In this document: positions 50,685 through 61,216 of the stretch, in pieces
Position numbering within the stretch: the first letter of the stretch is position 1
Layout of the letters: each line of letters begins with the position of its first letter
Assembly (NCBI RefSeq): GCF_015706575.1
Contig: NW_024037075.1
Location: forward strand, 12,771,746 to 12,835,745
Direction of reading: 5' to 3'
Length of the DNA stretch: 64,000 nt
Source: Patiria miniata
Taxonomy: Eukaryota > Echinodermata > Asteroidea > Valvatida > Asterinidae
Made by a program: the position numbers and the translations under genes
The notes under the pieces: model-generated
Told to the model about the DNA's origin: nothing
Databases searched by the model: none
Seen by the model: only the letters and a program-made list of their open reading frames with translations

Positions 50685-52489
50685 TAAAATACGAATGTCG
50701 TACACTCAGGATTTTTTATCTTAACCAGTAATTACTAATGTGCTTTCATTTCAGTCTGATTGATTATCAATTATTACTAATTCTTAATTAATTGCATCTT
50801 ATTAATGAGTTAGTTATTAGAGTTCTTTATTTGATTGCCTATTATGTTTGAATTTGTGTTCATTTGTACGCTTGTTTTGTTTTCAGTGGTTCTATTTAGT
50901 TAATCCTGCAATATTTTTGAATCCAGAAAGGTATCTAAATATTTATTAATCCTGAGTGTTTACGTTTTTGTGTTTTCTCATGTAATTTCACTTTGTAACT
51001 TTATGTTGTTTGGGTTGAATAAATAATAATAATATTAATTTTGTCTGTTTTTTTTATGTTGATCTTGTGCCTCTGAAGTAGTAACAATTGGAAGTATAAT
51101 CATATCTACAATTTCCTCTATTTTATTGAAGTTATAGTGTCATGCACAGTCGCAAGCAGATCAAGAGGCACATGAAAACCAATACTTGGCACTAGAGGGA
51201 AACTATTATTTGCCAAAGAACTTTCACTAAATTGTGGAAGGGAATCCTTACGTGAAGAAAGACGTCAAAAACCCTTGAGAGAAAAAAAGAATATGTAGGC
51301 AGCTGTGAGGGGGGATCCAGAAGATTCTTTATCTTTTAGGAAAATGTGTTGTCCCTGAAAAGGACCGCTTGGGTTTAAACAAATGTATACAGTTAATGTA
51401 ACTGAATAAACTGATACAGTGGTAAAGGCAGCTCTATTTTTGTCAGTCTTGGGTGAACTTCGTTGCTCCTGTGTGAGGAACTCTAATGTTTTTTTCACTG
51501 TCAGCTGCACGGTGATCATGCCTCGGCCGCCAATCCTTGGGACGAAACGAGATGCATGTTTTCCTTTTTTTCATGTTTTTTTCCTCTTGAGATACAAAGG
51601 CATCATTTGCATTTATCCCAAAGTACGAATTGCTATCGAAAAGCTTATTTGGATCACGGGCGTCAATCGATGCCCCCCCCCCCCCACTTTTTAAAGTGGG
51701 GATATCATATCGTTTGTCCGGTCCCCGAAATGTAGCCTACATAATTATGATTCTATAGCTCAGAAATATTGATTCAACGACTCCACACTCGAAAAGGATG
51801 TTTAAAGGGTGATCTTTTGCTTAATAACAAAAATGGTTAAAGTGGTAAGAAATTGCCTCAGATCGCACACAGAGCATCTAGATTCCACTACCTCACGCCG
51901 TAAGGGTTTGGGAATAAAGATTTCTATTGAAATCGTCTTTCGTGATCAAAAGGTTCCAGTTATGCATTTCTCCCCAGTGTTTTCTCGAAAAGTATATGGG
52001 CCTAAATGTCCACTGAGCTGAAACTTCAACAGGTTAGGTTTTGAACTTTATTCTTTGGAGTTTGGGAGTTATTATTGGAAACGAACAAACTAAGGGCAAA
52101 AACTAAACGCTCCTATATACGATCCTATGATGTCTTTAATTTTAAGTAAATGTCGGAGAACATTTCAAAACATTTTTTAGGGTTAAAATTCTACGATGAA
52201 GAAAACGATACGGGCGAATCTTTACAAATCTACATTTCAAATCGTGATAAAATGTCTTTGTTTCTCCTGCGAGTTCTGCTAGTCTATTTTTCTCCCCCTT
52301 TTTTGTTTTTTTTTGTTTTTGTTTTTTACAAAAGTATGGCTACACCTATCGAAGTTTTTAAATGTTGAACCCCCGATTTATTGCCGGGTGCTAAAAGGCC
52401 GGCATCAAATCGCAAAATTTGGTGATATAATAAGAAAACAGTCCCCAAAATGCAAGGATTCTAGCACTGAATAGTTATTGCGGTGCCTG

Positions 52490-52655
52490 CTGCTATGTAC
52501 AGTGTAGTGGTAAGACATCTGCACTAGAAAGCAGGTGGTCGTGGGTTCGAGTCCCACCCGAGTGATTTTTTTCCAACTTTCACTCGGGAGGTAACACACT
52601 GAGTAAACAGTGTTTATACGTCCGTGAAGGGCAAAACCTAATATTGATTTACATC
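52490..52655 (+). mobile_element. tRNA-like SINE/MITE unit
   Basis: gtagtggtaagacatctgca and a B-box-like gggttcgagtcccac, followed by the ctttcactcgggaggtaaca tail shared with 26,708-26,950. Confidence 0.6.
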
Positions 52656-53727
52656 ACCCCGACTCAAAAATCCATCTTATGAATGATTCTAGCACTGTCC
52701 AATCAGATCGAGACGGCGTCTTTCACTTCTTGGGCTTGTATTTGACTTTTATCAAACTCATTTTCAAGAGCTTGTTTACCTCCAATTTATGCAACCATTA
52801 ATGTAAGCAGATCAGATGTGGGACTCTCCACCTGTTAATTGTTTAATGAACTTTCGCTCCCTTTTAATATTTCGTCTCATCATCATACCCACTATTGTTG
52901 GTTGAGGGGTACTATTATTTATACAATTATGGCTTATTGCATTTAAATAAGGTCAATATATTCTTTTTAGCAATTCAGGTAAATGATCGTTTCGTTTGTT
53001 TTTGGCTGTTAAGACCAAACGTAATACGAATTAAATGTAGTCTTCTACCTTTCTGTTTTCTGAAACCTGAAAATATATTTCAACATTCCCCATTTTGTTG
53101 AAATCCTCGATTTTTGGGAGGAGTAGGCCTACTTGTAGCTACTTTATCTTCCAGAAAACCAAAACCTCCACCGTGATGAGAGTAGTATTGATTTGTTGGC
53201 ATGCAAAGGGTGAAGTTTCCCAATTTTGTTCTTAAATTCCAGTCTCTCTTCGGGGACGAATAAATTGGCGTACGTATTGCTGTTTGTGTGAACCGGTGGA
53301 TTTGCAGTACGTGTTTGATGGCAATAATTGCCTTGTTTGGATCTAATATTGAATTTACATCACCCAGACGCAAATTAATTGTTTGGATCTAATTTTCTGC
53401 TGCTCTGACAAAGGAAAAGCGGATATCCACTTTTGGTCTGCCCAGCCATTACAGAAAAACATAACCTGTATCTCTGGTAAAAGAAAACCAAAAAGCTAAA
53501 AAATTGAACCTTCAAAAACTTTTAAACTGCTGTCTGCTATTTTGCACGTGACGTTCGCTACCCATCGCTCAGTTTTCTTATTAGCAGCGCCCTCTTGCGC
53601 CAAATGGTAAAAACAAAAACACATACATGTGCTCAATTCATTTGCAATTGCAATACATAATGCCATGAACTGATGAAGTACCCTGGACTTCATGGACTTT
53701 GGAGGTAGGAAAACTGCTCTTTTGATA

Positions 53728-53948
53728 TTCCCGTAAGGGCAAGATTACCATATACGAAGTTCACTAATTTTCCTCTGTATTGACTAACAAGCCTCCAGAT
53801 AGCAATTTCATGCCATCAAAGTCAATTTGAGCAGTGAGAAAATACAAGCATTTTCTTAAAAAACATTAGAATTTTTCAGTCCAATCTCATAGGGTTTGTA
53901 CACAGGGTGTTGAGTGAACTTCGTATATGGAAATCTTTCCCCCGTAAG
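53728..53948. mobile_element. Small foldback MITE
   Basis: Ends near 53,729-53,766 and 53,911-53,947 are inverted copies (ccatatacgaagttcac and its complement next to cccgtaag). Confidence 0.55.
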
Positions 53949-54092
53949 TATTTCTGGAAGAATAACCATTGAATTAGCCCCATAAATGTGGCCAATTAAC
54001 TGGACTACCTCCGTAAATCCACCATGTACAAAAACCTGTCGAACTTTGTCAAATTTGATTTTCACATTTAGGCGAATTAGGCTAGTCCTAAG

Positions 54093-54154
54093 TTGAGTAA
54101 CTCCAGCTGACATGCTCCATTTTCAAATGGAGCATGTCAGCTGGAGTTACTCAA
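54093..54154. repeat. Perfect 30-bp-arm hairpin
   Basis: Arms 54093-54122 and 54125-54154 are exact complements (core ccagctgacatgctcc) with a 2-nt loop. Confidence 0.85.
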
Positions 54155-54180
54155 GCTAAGGCTAAGAAGCATGTCGAGCG

Positions 54181-54277
54181 CTAGTCCGAGTAACTTGGAC
54201 CCAATAACTCATCGCCTTTTTAACATGTCCGAATGTTACAAAGGCGATAAGTTGGGTCCAAGTTACTCGGACTAGTC
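54181..54277. repeat. Second hairpin in the foldback arm
   Basis: The arms near 54,181-54,219 and 54,240-54,277 are near-exact complements (gtccgagtaacttggaccca) with a loop of about 20 nt. Confidence 0.8.
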
Positions 54278-54898
54278 GAGCGCAATTTCAGTCCTCCGCG
54301 CAAGTTTAAACTTGCGCGAGGGACTCCCGAAGCACGCAAATTACACTGCGCCATTTTAATTTGCGTGCGCACGTTACAACTTGTGCAAAGGCGATCGCAA
54401 TTTGAGAACCTTGCGGGCGGGATTTTCATTGATGAAAAGCAATGTTAGTTGTTACATGGAGAAATAAATTATTATAAATAATGAAATAAATCATATCATA
54501 AATCAATGAACAAAGACATAAATTAAAAGGGGAATTCAATTAGCGTCAATGAAAAGAAACATTCAGATTTAGCAATGCTTATCAGAGAAGTTTTTTAGGG
54601 GGCGGGGGCAGGGAGGGGACCTGGCAAGCAATCAATAAGCACACTAGCGGCGATTGCTTCGAAAGTGTACTGAAGTTGTTCTTTTTAGTAATGGAGACCA
54701 GCTTCAAGTTTTTTGCCTTGTTAAACTCATTAGCATTTTATTTATATTCTTAAATGTAAATAAATCACAATTTACTGGGAGTATCGCGTTGTTAACGTCA
54801 AAAGAATGATTATGATCCCTTCAATTTATTGTTCAAGTTTTGACGTTATAGTAATCATTTACATTATTTTTAAATGCTTTAAATTACATTACATGTAC

Positions 54899-56494
54899 CA
54901 GAGTTGTAACGAGTCACTGATTTTTGTGACTCGAGTCGAGTCATTTTAAGGAAGTGACTCGAGTTGAGTCGAGTCATTAGGTCAAGACGGTCAAGTCGAG
55001 TCGAGTCGAGTCACAGTGTGTAGTCGAGTCGAGTCAAGTATTTAGCTCAGTCAATTCGAGTCACAAATATTTGAGCTCAAACAATAAATAAACACAAGAG
55101 AGAAAGTCATTTTTTGGCTTTTTATGCCCCGCGGCAAAGCCGAAGGGGCATACTGTTTCTGCCTTGTCCTTCCGTGGGTGTGTGTGTGGGTGTGTGGACT
55201 TTCGAACAAAAGATGTCCACATAAACCAGGTAGAGGAGACACTGTGCGGACTTGGGCAAGTCCACACAGTGTTTCCCCATTTCTGGAAAACAGTTTTAGA
55301 GGCATTTTTGGGTTAGGTTTATCCGTAGCAGAATGAAGAGAAACACTAAAGTGAATCATAGAAAAAAAATTGGGTTGAAAGAGTTTTCACAGTTTCAGAA
55401 AAATGATTTTTTTTCACTGGTTTTTCTTAACTACACGAAAGCAATGGAAAGTCCACACTTGGTATGTAACGTAAACTTGGGTGGGTGTGTGTGTGTGTCT
55501 GGACAAATCTGGTCAGCGCGATAACTTAAGAAATACTTAACATATAAACTTCAAATTTGGTTTGTGTATTGTTCTTGGTAATCTTAAGAAACCTATTGCA
55601 TTTGGAGCCGAAAGGTCAAGGTCACAGTGACTAAAACAAAAGAAATTTTGTCAGCGCAATAACTTGAGAAATGCTTTACATATGAACTTTAAATTTGGTT
55701 TGTGTATTGTTCTTGGTAATCCTAAGAAGCCTATTGCATTTGGGGCCGTAAGGTCAAGGGTCAAGGTCACAGTGGCTAAAACAAAAGAAATTTTGTCAGC
55801 GTGATAACTTGAGAAATACTTTACATGTGAACTTCAAATTTGGTTTGTGGATCGTTCTTGGTAATCCAAATAGGCCTATCGCATTGGGGGGTCGAAAGGT
55901 CAAGGGTCAAGGTCACAGTGGGTAAAACAATAGAAATCTTGTATTTATTCTGAGATCATAGGGATTAGGGATTAATTCATATAAAACCTACAGAAGACAC
56001 TAATGCTGTCAATGAACATTCCATGTGACCAAGGTACATAAGTTGATGTTAAAAGAGTGGTGTTACAGTGTATGTCATGGGAACAGTCACGGTTGCGGGG
56101 CATTTGTGTTTGTAAACACACCTGACTTAAGGCTACTGCATGTGGTGACACCACATTTGCCTCTTAATGAAAATAAAAAGGGGTGCCAGCTGCTCGCCAT
56201 TCAACTAATGGGGACACTGATCAAACCACGTATGTATATATGTATACATAATATTCGCGAACATTCTAACGTGACGTGAACAAAAACTGGCACCGGCATA
56301 AGTCATTGCAAATATTTTTCGTCGAGTCGAGTCATTCTGATGAGGGACTCGAGTCGAGTCGAGTCATTTGCTCGCAGTGACTTGAGTCAAGTCGAGTCAT
56401 TTGCCCTTAGGGACTCGAGTCGAGACAAGTCACCAAAAGTTGTGACTCGAGTCGGACTCGAGTCGAGTCATTGACTCGAGTCATTACAACTCTG
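54899..56494. mobile_element. hAT-type non-autonomous element with gagtc-repeat ends
   Basis: Ends cagagttgtaa and ttacaactctg are inverted, with the 8-bp target duplication acatgtac (54891-54898, 56495-56502). Subterminal stretches (54,905-55,070; 56,320-56,480) are arrays of gactcgagtcgagtc. The centre holds the repeat at 55,125-56,105. Confidence 0.8.
55125..56105. repeat. Nested repeat with GCCCCGC ends and three internal units of about 140 bp
   Basis: Begins atgccccgcggcaaagccga and ends cggttgcggggcat. Inside, gtcagcg...aaggtcaaggtcacagtg units start near 55,512, 55,650 and 55,795. Confidence 0.6.
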
Positions 56495-56897
56495 ACATGT
56501 ACTCAATTAAATAAGTACATATTCTTAAAAAATACTCATTTAATTAATCTAGCAATTAATTAATTGGATGGTACAATAATTCATTTTGTTTTTAAAAATA
56601 CTTTGCATAACATTTCGAGAGCTGTGTACGCTTCAAAAATGCATAAATTGAAAAAAATTAATGAACTCATTACTAATTTAATTAATTAATTTAATTTGTT
56701 TCTTTAACAATTATTTTATTTGCAGGCTCAATAATTAATATTTAATGTTTAGGCCTACATGTTTTAACTTAAAAACGCTATGCATATAAAATGGTCATTA
56801 TTTTAAAAAGTAAATAAATTTATTAATGATCTAATTAAATAATTAAATTTATTAATTTAATTAATTAATTCAACTTAATGAATAAATATTTTGTTTA

Positions 56898-58572
56898 TTA
56901 ATTAAATAAAAGATACCTTTTTGGGACTTTGATCACAAAACCTCATATCAGGAGCTTGCGACACCATCACGGTGTCTTTGTCAACTGGTGTTGTTGAGGC
57001 CCTCACGTCACGTGACCAAGCGTGGTCGCGTGACAGGAGGCGGTCGTACACGTGGGCCAGCTCGTACTCTCCATCTCTGTTCATATGGGGGTGGTGTCTG
57101 CGGATTTCCATGGCCTCGCGGATTTTGCGTTTCCAGAGGTCGTCCTCCCTGGCGATGATCTTGACATTGTCCATGGAGATGCTATGTCCTGGGGTGGAGA
57201 TATGTTCACCAACTGCTGTCAGGGGGCTGACCTACTGGTGTGTTCTCTGTATCGGGTCTGCAGAGTGCGAGCTGTTTCCCCAATCTACATGTAAGTGTCT
57301 TCACAGCCATCACACGACGTCTGGTATACGAGGCCACATTGCTTGAGGTCTGGAGTCTTATCTTTCAGGCTGATCAATTGGGAGCGAAGAGTGTTCAACA
57401 GTTTATGTGCTACTGTGACACCGTGTTCACGAAGCACACACTCCAGCTGTTCAGATAAACCTCGGATATATGGAAGTATGGCCATAGGCTGTTGCTTCGT
57501 ATTGGTGGTCGCCTTGGAGGCAGCTCCAGTTGTTCTGTTTCTTTTTAGGGATCTTGAATGCCCACGGTTGGTACCCGTTGGCAGTGAGAGCATTTTTGAT
57601 GTGGTGAAGTTCAGTCTCGCGGTCCTCCTCTTCTGTGATGACTTGGTCGATCCGCTGGCAAAGAGTGCAAACCACGGACCTCTTGTGTGCCAGGTGGTGA
57701 TTGGACCCAAAGTTCATTATTGATCGGTGTGAGTCGGCTTCCTGTAGATGGTTACCGGTACTTTGGTGGATCCGTCACTTTTGATGTGAACGCAAGTGTC
57801 TAGGAATGGAAGTTTGAAATCTGTCTCTGGTTCCATAGTAAACCTGATGTTGGGATCGATGCTATTGATATGTTGAGTGAAACCTTGGATGGCTAACTCC
57901 TGTATCTCCACAAAGGTATCGTCTACATAGCGGTACCATCGGTTTGGAGGGGTAGGAGCAGTAGACAACGCTCGACGTTCAAAATCCTCCATGTAAAGGT
58001 TGGCAACCAGTGGGGATACAGGGGAACCCATTGCAGTCCCATGAGTTTGCTGGTAATAAGTGGCGTCATACACAAAATATGTAGTGTCCAAACAGAAGAA
58101 CAGCATCTCAATGATCTGCTCAACTGACATTTGGGTGCAGGTATGGGGAGAGTCGTCAGTTTCGAGTGTGTGTCTGACCACCCTGACTGCGTCTTTAACA
58201 GGGATGCTTGTGAACAATACAGACACGTCGTACGACACAATCTTGCGGCCTGGTGGAACTTCGAGGTCCGCGATCTTGTTCACAAAATCAGCACTGTTCT
58301 TGATGTGATGCGACGGAGTCAAGACGTTTACAAGGACCTTGGCTGCATTGTATGTGATGCTGCCGATGCATGACACAATGGGGCGGAGGGGGGCACCATT
58401 TTTATGGATTTTAGGGTGGCCTCCTGTCGCGCGACCACGCTTGGTCACGTGACGGGTCACGTGAGGGCCTCATCAACACCAGTTGACAAAGACACCGTGA
58501 TGGTGTCGCAAGCTCCTGATATGAGTTCTTGTGATCAAAGTCCCAAAAAGGTATCTTTTATTTAATTGATAT
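56898..58572 (-). mobile_element. Penelope-like retroelement with inverted terminal repeats
   Basis: About 130 bp at 56,905-57,035 recurs inverted at 58,435-58,565 (ttttgggactttgatcacaa; gcgacaccatcacggtgtc). LTR-like repeats in inverted orientation are known for Penelope elements. The interior encodes a Penelope RT and a GIY-YIG-type endonuclease tail. The RT N-terminus is cut off where the right repeat begins, so the copy is 5'-truncated. Confidence 0.85.
56902..58460 (-). pseudogene. Penelope-like RT and GIY-YIG endonuclease, frameshifted
   Basis: 58460-57717: 247 codons of RT with [50 protein letters not shown] and the active-site box YRYVDDTF (YVDD, residues 178-181), ending near [16 protein letters not shown] 1-nt shift near 57,717 leads to [12 protein letters not shown] (57,717 on), another to the frame with CGLVYQTSCDGCEDTYM (57,340-57,290), and a further one to the C-terminal piece DNVKIIAREDDLWKRKIREA ... 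HMNRDGEYELAHVYDRLL (57,174-56,990), typical of the Penelope GIY-YIG endonuclease. At least two or three frame breaks; not functional. Confidence 0.85.
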
Positions 58573-59271
58573 AATAATGGGACAGGAAACGAACTTCCAT
58601 GCTCGATGTTGTTTATTAATAAACAAAATCCTAATGAGCCGTAAACAATAATACACATCATGATGCAAAGTGCATAAATTGTTTGCATTACCACCCCTTA
58701 TCTCTGAACCTCTACACAGTCAATCTCATTAGCATAAGATTGTTTAAAAAAAGGCATTAATTTAGGCATTGTCTCACGAAGCACAGTGGTGCTATTAATC
58801 GGAGAAAAATATGCTTTAAAAATGATGTTACATATCTGCCTGAGTTTACCAGGTAAACAATTAGTTCAGTGGCTTTGCATGCATGGGGAAAATCTATGTG
58901 GCACGCAATTTGTAGCAAGGAATTAGTGCACGCTCAAGTTTAAACTTGGGTGTGCGCAGGTTTAAACTTGCGCAGGGGAATCAAATTGCGCTTGACAAGC
59001 ATGCTCACCCTCTTTATAGGCTAATCTATAATCATCTCTTTATAAGCTAATCTAATCACTTATAGGCTATTAAATCAGAAAGTGCTGCCTTTTTCTAATT
59101 TTTGTGAAATTTCATATTGAAATTTCAATACACAAACGGGTGCAAACGAATCTGGAAATTTTAAGCGAAAAATAAACATCTGAAAAAGGCAGCACTTTCT
59201 GATTAGCCTATAAAGGAGGCGAAAATGCTTCTAAAGCCATGAAAGCCAAAAAACCTACAGCCTAAATGTGA
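58573..59271. repeat. Right arm of the composite foldback with an inner hairpin
   Basis: 59,078-59,212 forms a hairpin (atcagaaagtgctgcctttt and its complement). 58,930-58,985 has the aagtttaaacttg blocks shared with 54,300. No gene. Confidence 0.5.
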
Positions 59272-59471
59272 AAATCAAAATTTGACAAAGTTCGACATGT
59301 TTTTGTACATGGTGGAAGTGTGGCCTTTATTTACGGAGGTAGTCCAGTAAATTGGCCACATTTATGGGGCTACCATTGAATGAAACTCAAATTTCTGACT
59401 GAACTGACGAATGATCGACCTCTCTACCAATTTTCTTGTAAAAAGTGAGAGGAACATTGGTGTTCTTGATA

Positions 59472-60467
59472 AGGCCAAAAAAAAAATAGTTCTGCTTCCG
59501 ATTACATGCCTTTCAAAATAGGGTCGGTCGGTCGGAAATTTTTTTTTTTTGGCCAATTTTTTTTTTATGCAGATTGAATGGGGTATTCAATTATATGCGA
59601 AGTTTTAGCCTGAACTATTTCTATTGCACTACGAAAGCTATACACGAAATGGCAACAAAAAGTGAGTAAAACCTACCTTTAATTATTGTCAATATATTTA
59701 CGTTCGATAATTTCAAAAAATAATGGAAAATTCAGGCCGTTCGCACCATATGCACAACGCTAGTCAAGACGCGGGGAGCTGGCCAAAACTCTGAGGTGTG
59801 TGATGCGTGCGTGTGTGGCGAGCGGCCCACCATGGGCCGACAGACCTGTTTTTTCGGTCAACAATTTCGAAAAACACGCGGCATGTATCACTCCAAATAC
59901 GAGTAGTGTGATCTCAAAATGAACTCTTGAACACAGAAAATACATACACAGACAAGCTAGATCAATTCTGTAAATTAACTTTCAAAAATGTTCTCTCTCC
60001 ATCGTTGTTTTCTTGGCATTTTTACGATGTCGAATCCGACCAGTTGACAGTGGCCTGCACTGTACTGATAGCGCGCTATCGGTCGCATAGCTAGCTATGG
60101 ACTGGTTACCGCATTTTCATTATGTCTTCTAAATTGGTCCCTGCGCGGCGCGGCGGGAACCAGTCGTCGCCATTTGATTATAGTCACCGTGCGTGACATC
60201 GAATTGCGAAGTAGTTATATCGCGAAGCGAATTTGTAATAACGGAGGTTTCTTTTGAAAAAAGCGAATGTAAGTAAGAAAACAGATAAATACAAGCATTT
60301 TTGGATGCAAAAGGGTTGTTTGAGAGGTATTTTGTGAAGACAGAAAAGACAAATTTTATTTTTATTTATTTATTTAATTTTTTTTGGGGGGGGGGGAATT
60401 TTTAGGGTCGCAGCCTAAAAATAGGGTCGGTCGGGTAACCGGAAGCAGAACTATTCTTTTTTTGGCC
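59472..60467. mobile_element. Non-autonomous element with inverted ends
   Basis: The ends aggccaaaaaaa...atagttctgcttccg and its complement, each followed inward by a gggtcggtcgg block. About 1 kb, no transposase. A relic of the inner end is at 6,250-6,310. Confidence 0.65.
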
Positions 60468-60664
60468 TAATCAACAGTGGGAGTCGAGTGCACGCAGCGC
60501 CAGCAAATGGCAATGCCAGCAGCATATAGCAAGCAAACACAAAAATTGATACATATTTTAATCTACACACACGTCCATTGTGGGGGGGGGGGGAGTATGA
60601 TGCTACATTGGTAGACCCTTCAAAACTACGCAATCTTACTTCTACGTAGCCCCATAAATGTGGG

Positions 60665-60895
60665 GCATTGAGCCAATCTCGCAGAGATTATGATCGATCG
60701 ATGATTTTCGGTTCGCTCGATCAGAGCACGCCGTTGGGGGTACAGTACTTGCACTTGTACGCATGCGCATACTATCATTTCACATGTACCGTACCCTCCG
60801 CGGCGTGCTCCGAGCAAACCGAAAATCATCGATTGATCATAATCTCTGCGTGCACGTTTTAATTATAAAAGTGTCAGATTGGCTCAGTGCAGAAA
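60665..60895. repeat. Foldback MITE
   Basis: Arms around 60,684-60,735 and 60,796-60,860 are near-complementary (gattttcggttcgctcgatc-like; agcacgccg / cggcgtgct), extending outward to attgagccaatct / agattggctcagt. Confidence 0.75.
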
Positions 60896-61216
60896 GGGCA
60901 TATTTTTCATCATTTTGGCCTAAAAACCGACAGAATCCAGCGATGTTTGTTAGGCGCACATACCGTGAGTATGTCATGAGGTATTGTACGGAGTTTAGGG
61001 GCAAACTGTTCAGCAGTTCTGTGGGAAATGTCTCTGTTTTGATGGACGGTTTTGTACTTAATTGGTGTTTTGTGCTGCAAACAATTTTGCGGGGTTCTGT
61101 GTCTATGAGGCTCCGCTCACGCGGAGCATCATAGTTCTACGGTAGGAGTAATCACAGGGCACTTTGATTGGTCACCGTGGAGACGCTCAATCGAGACGCC
61201 ATGTGATTTGCCCATT

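Larger units (their letters stand above)
49398..53728. other. Gene-free, AT-rich, transposon relics
   Basis: 49,800-50,050 is a SINE-like stretch (agtgtcctgcccaaggacac, gctgggttcaaacacc). 50,219-50,684 is a MITE with inverted ends (aggttttccgggctatttta). 51,835-51,885 is a hAT MITE fragment. 52,010-52,090 is a dispersed repeat. 52,490-52,655 is a single tRNA-like unit of the palindrome family. No conserved coding exon seen. Confidence 0.55.
53960..59390. mobile_element. Composite foldback element with nested hAT-type and Penelope insertions
   Basis: 53,960-54,075 matches the complement of 59,268-59,390, and 54,278-54,350 matches the complement of about 58,920-59,000 (cgcaagtttaaacttgcgc blocks). 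The arms contain their own hairpins. The interior is AT-rich and holds the elements at 54,899-56,494 and 56,898-58,572. No transposase of its own is visible. Confidence 0.55.

Noticed and set aside
57295..57723. 142-residue + strand frame
   Set aside because: Antisense to the Penelope endonuclease region.
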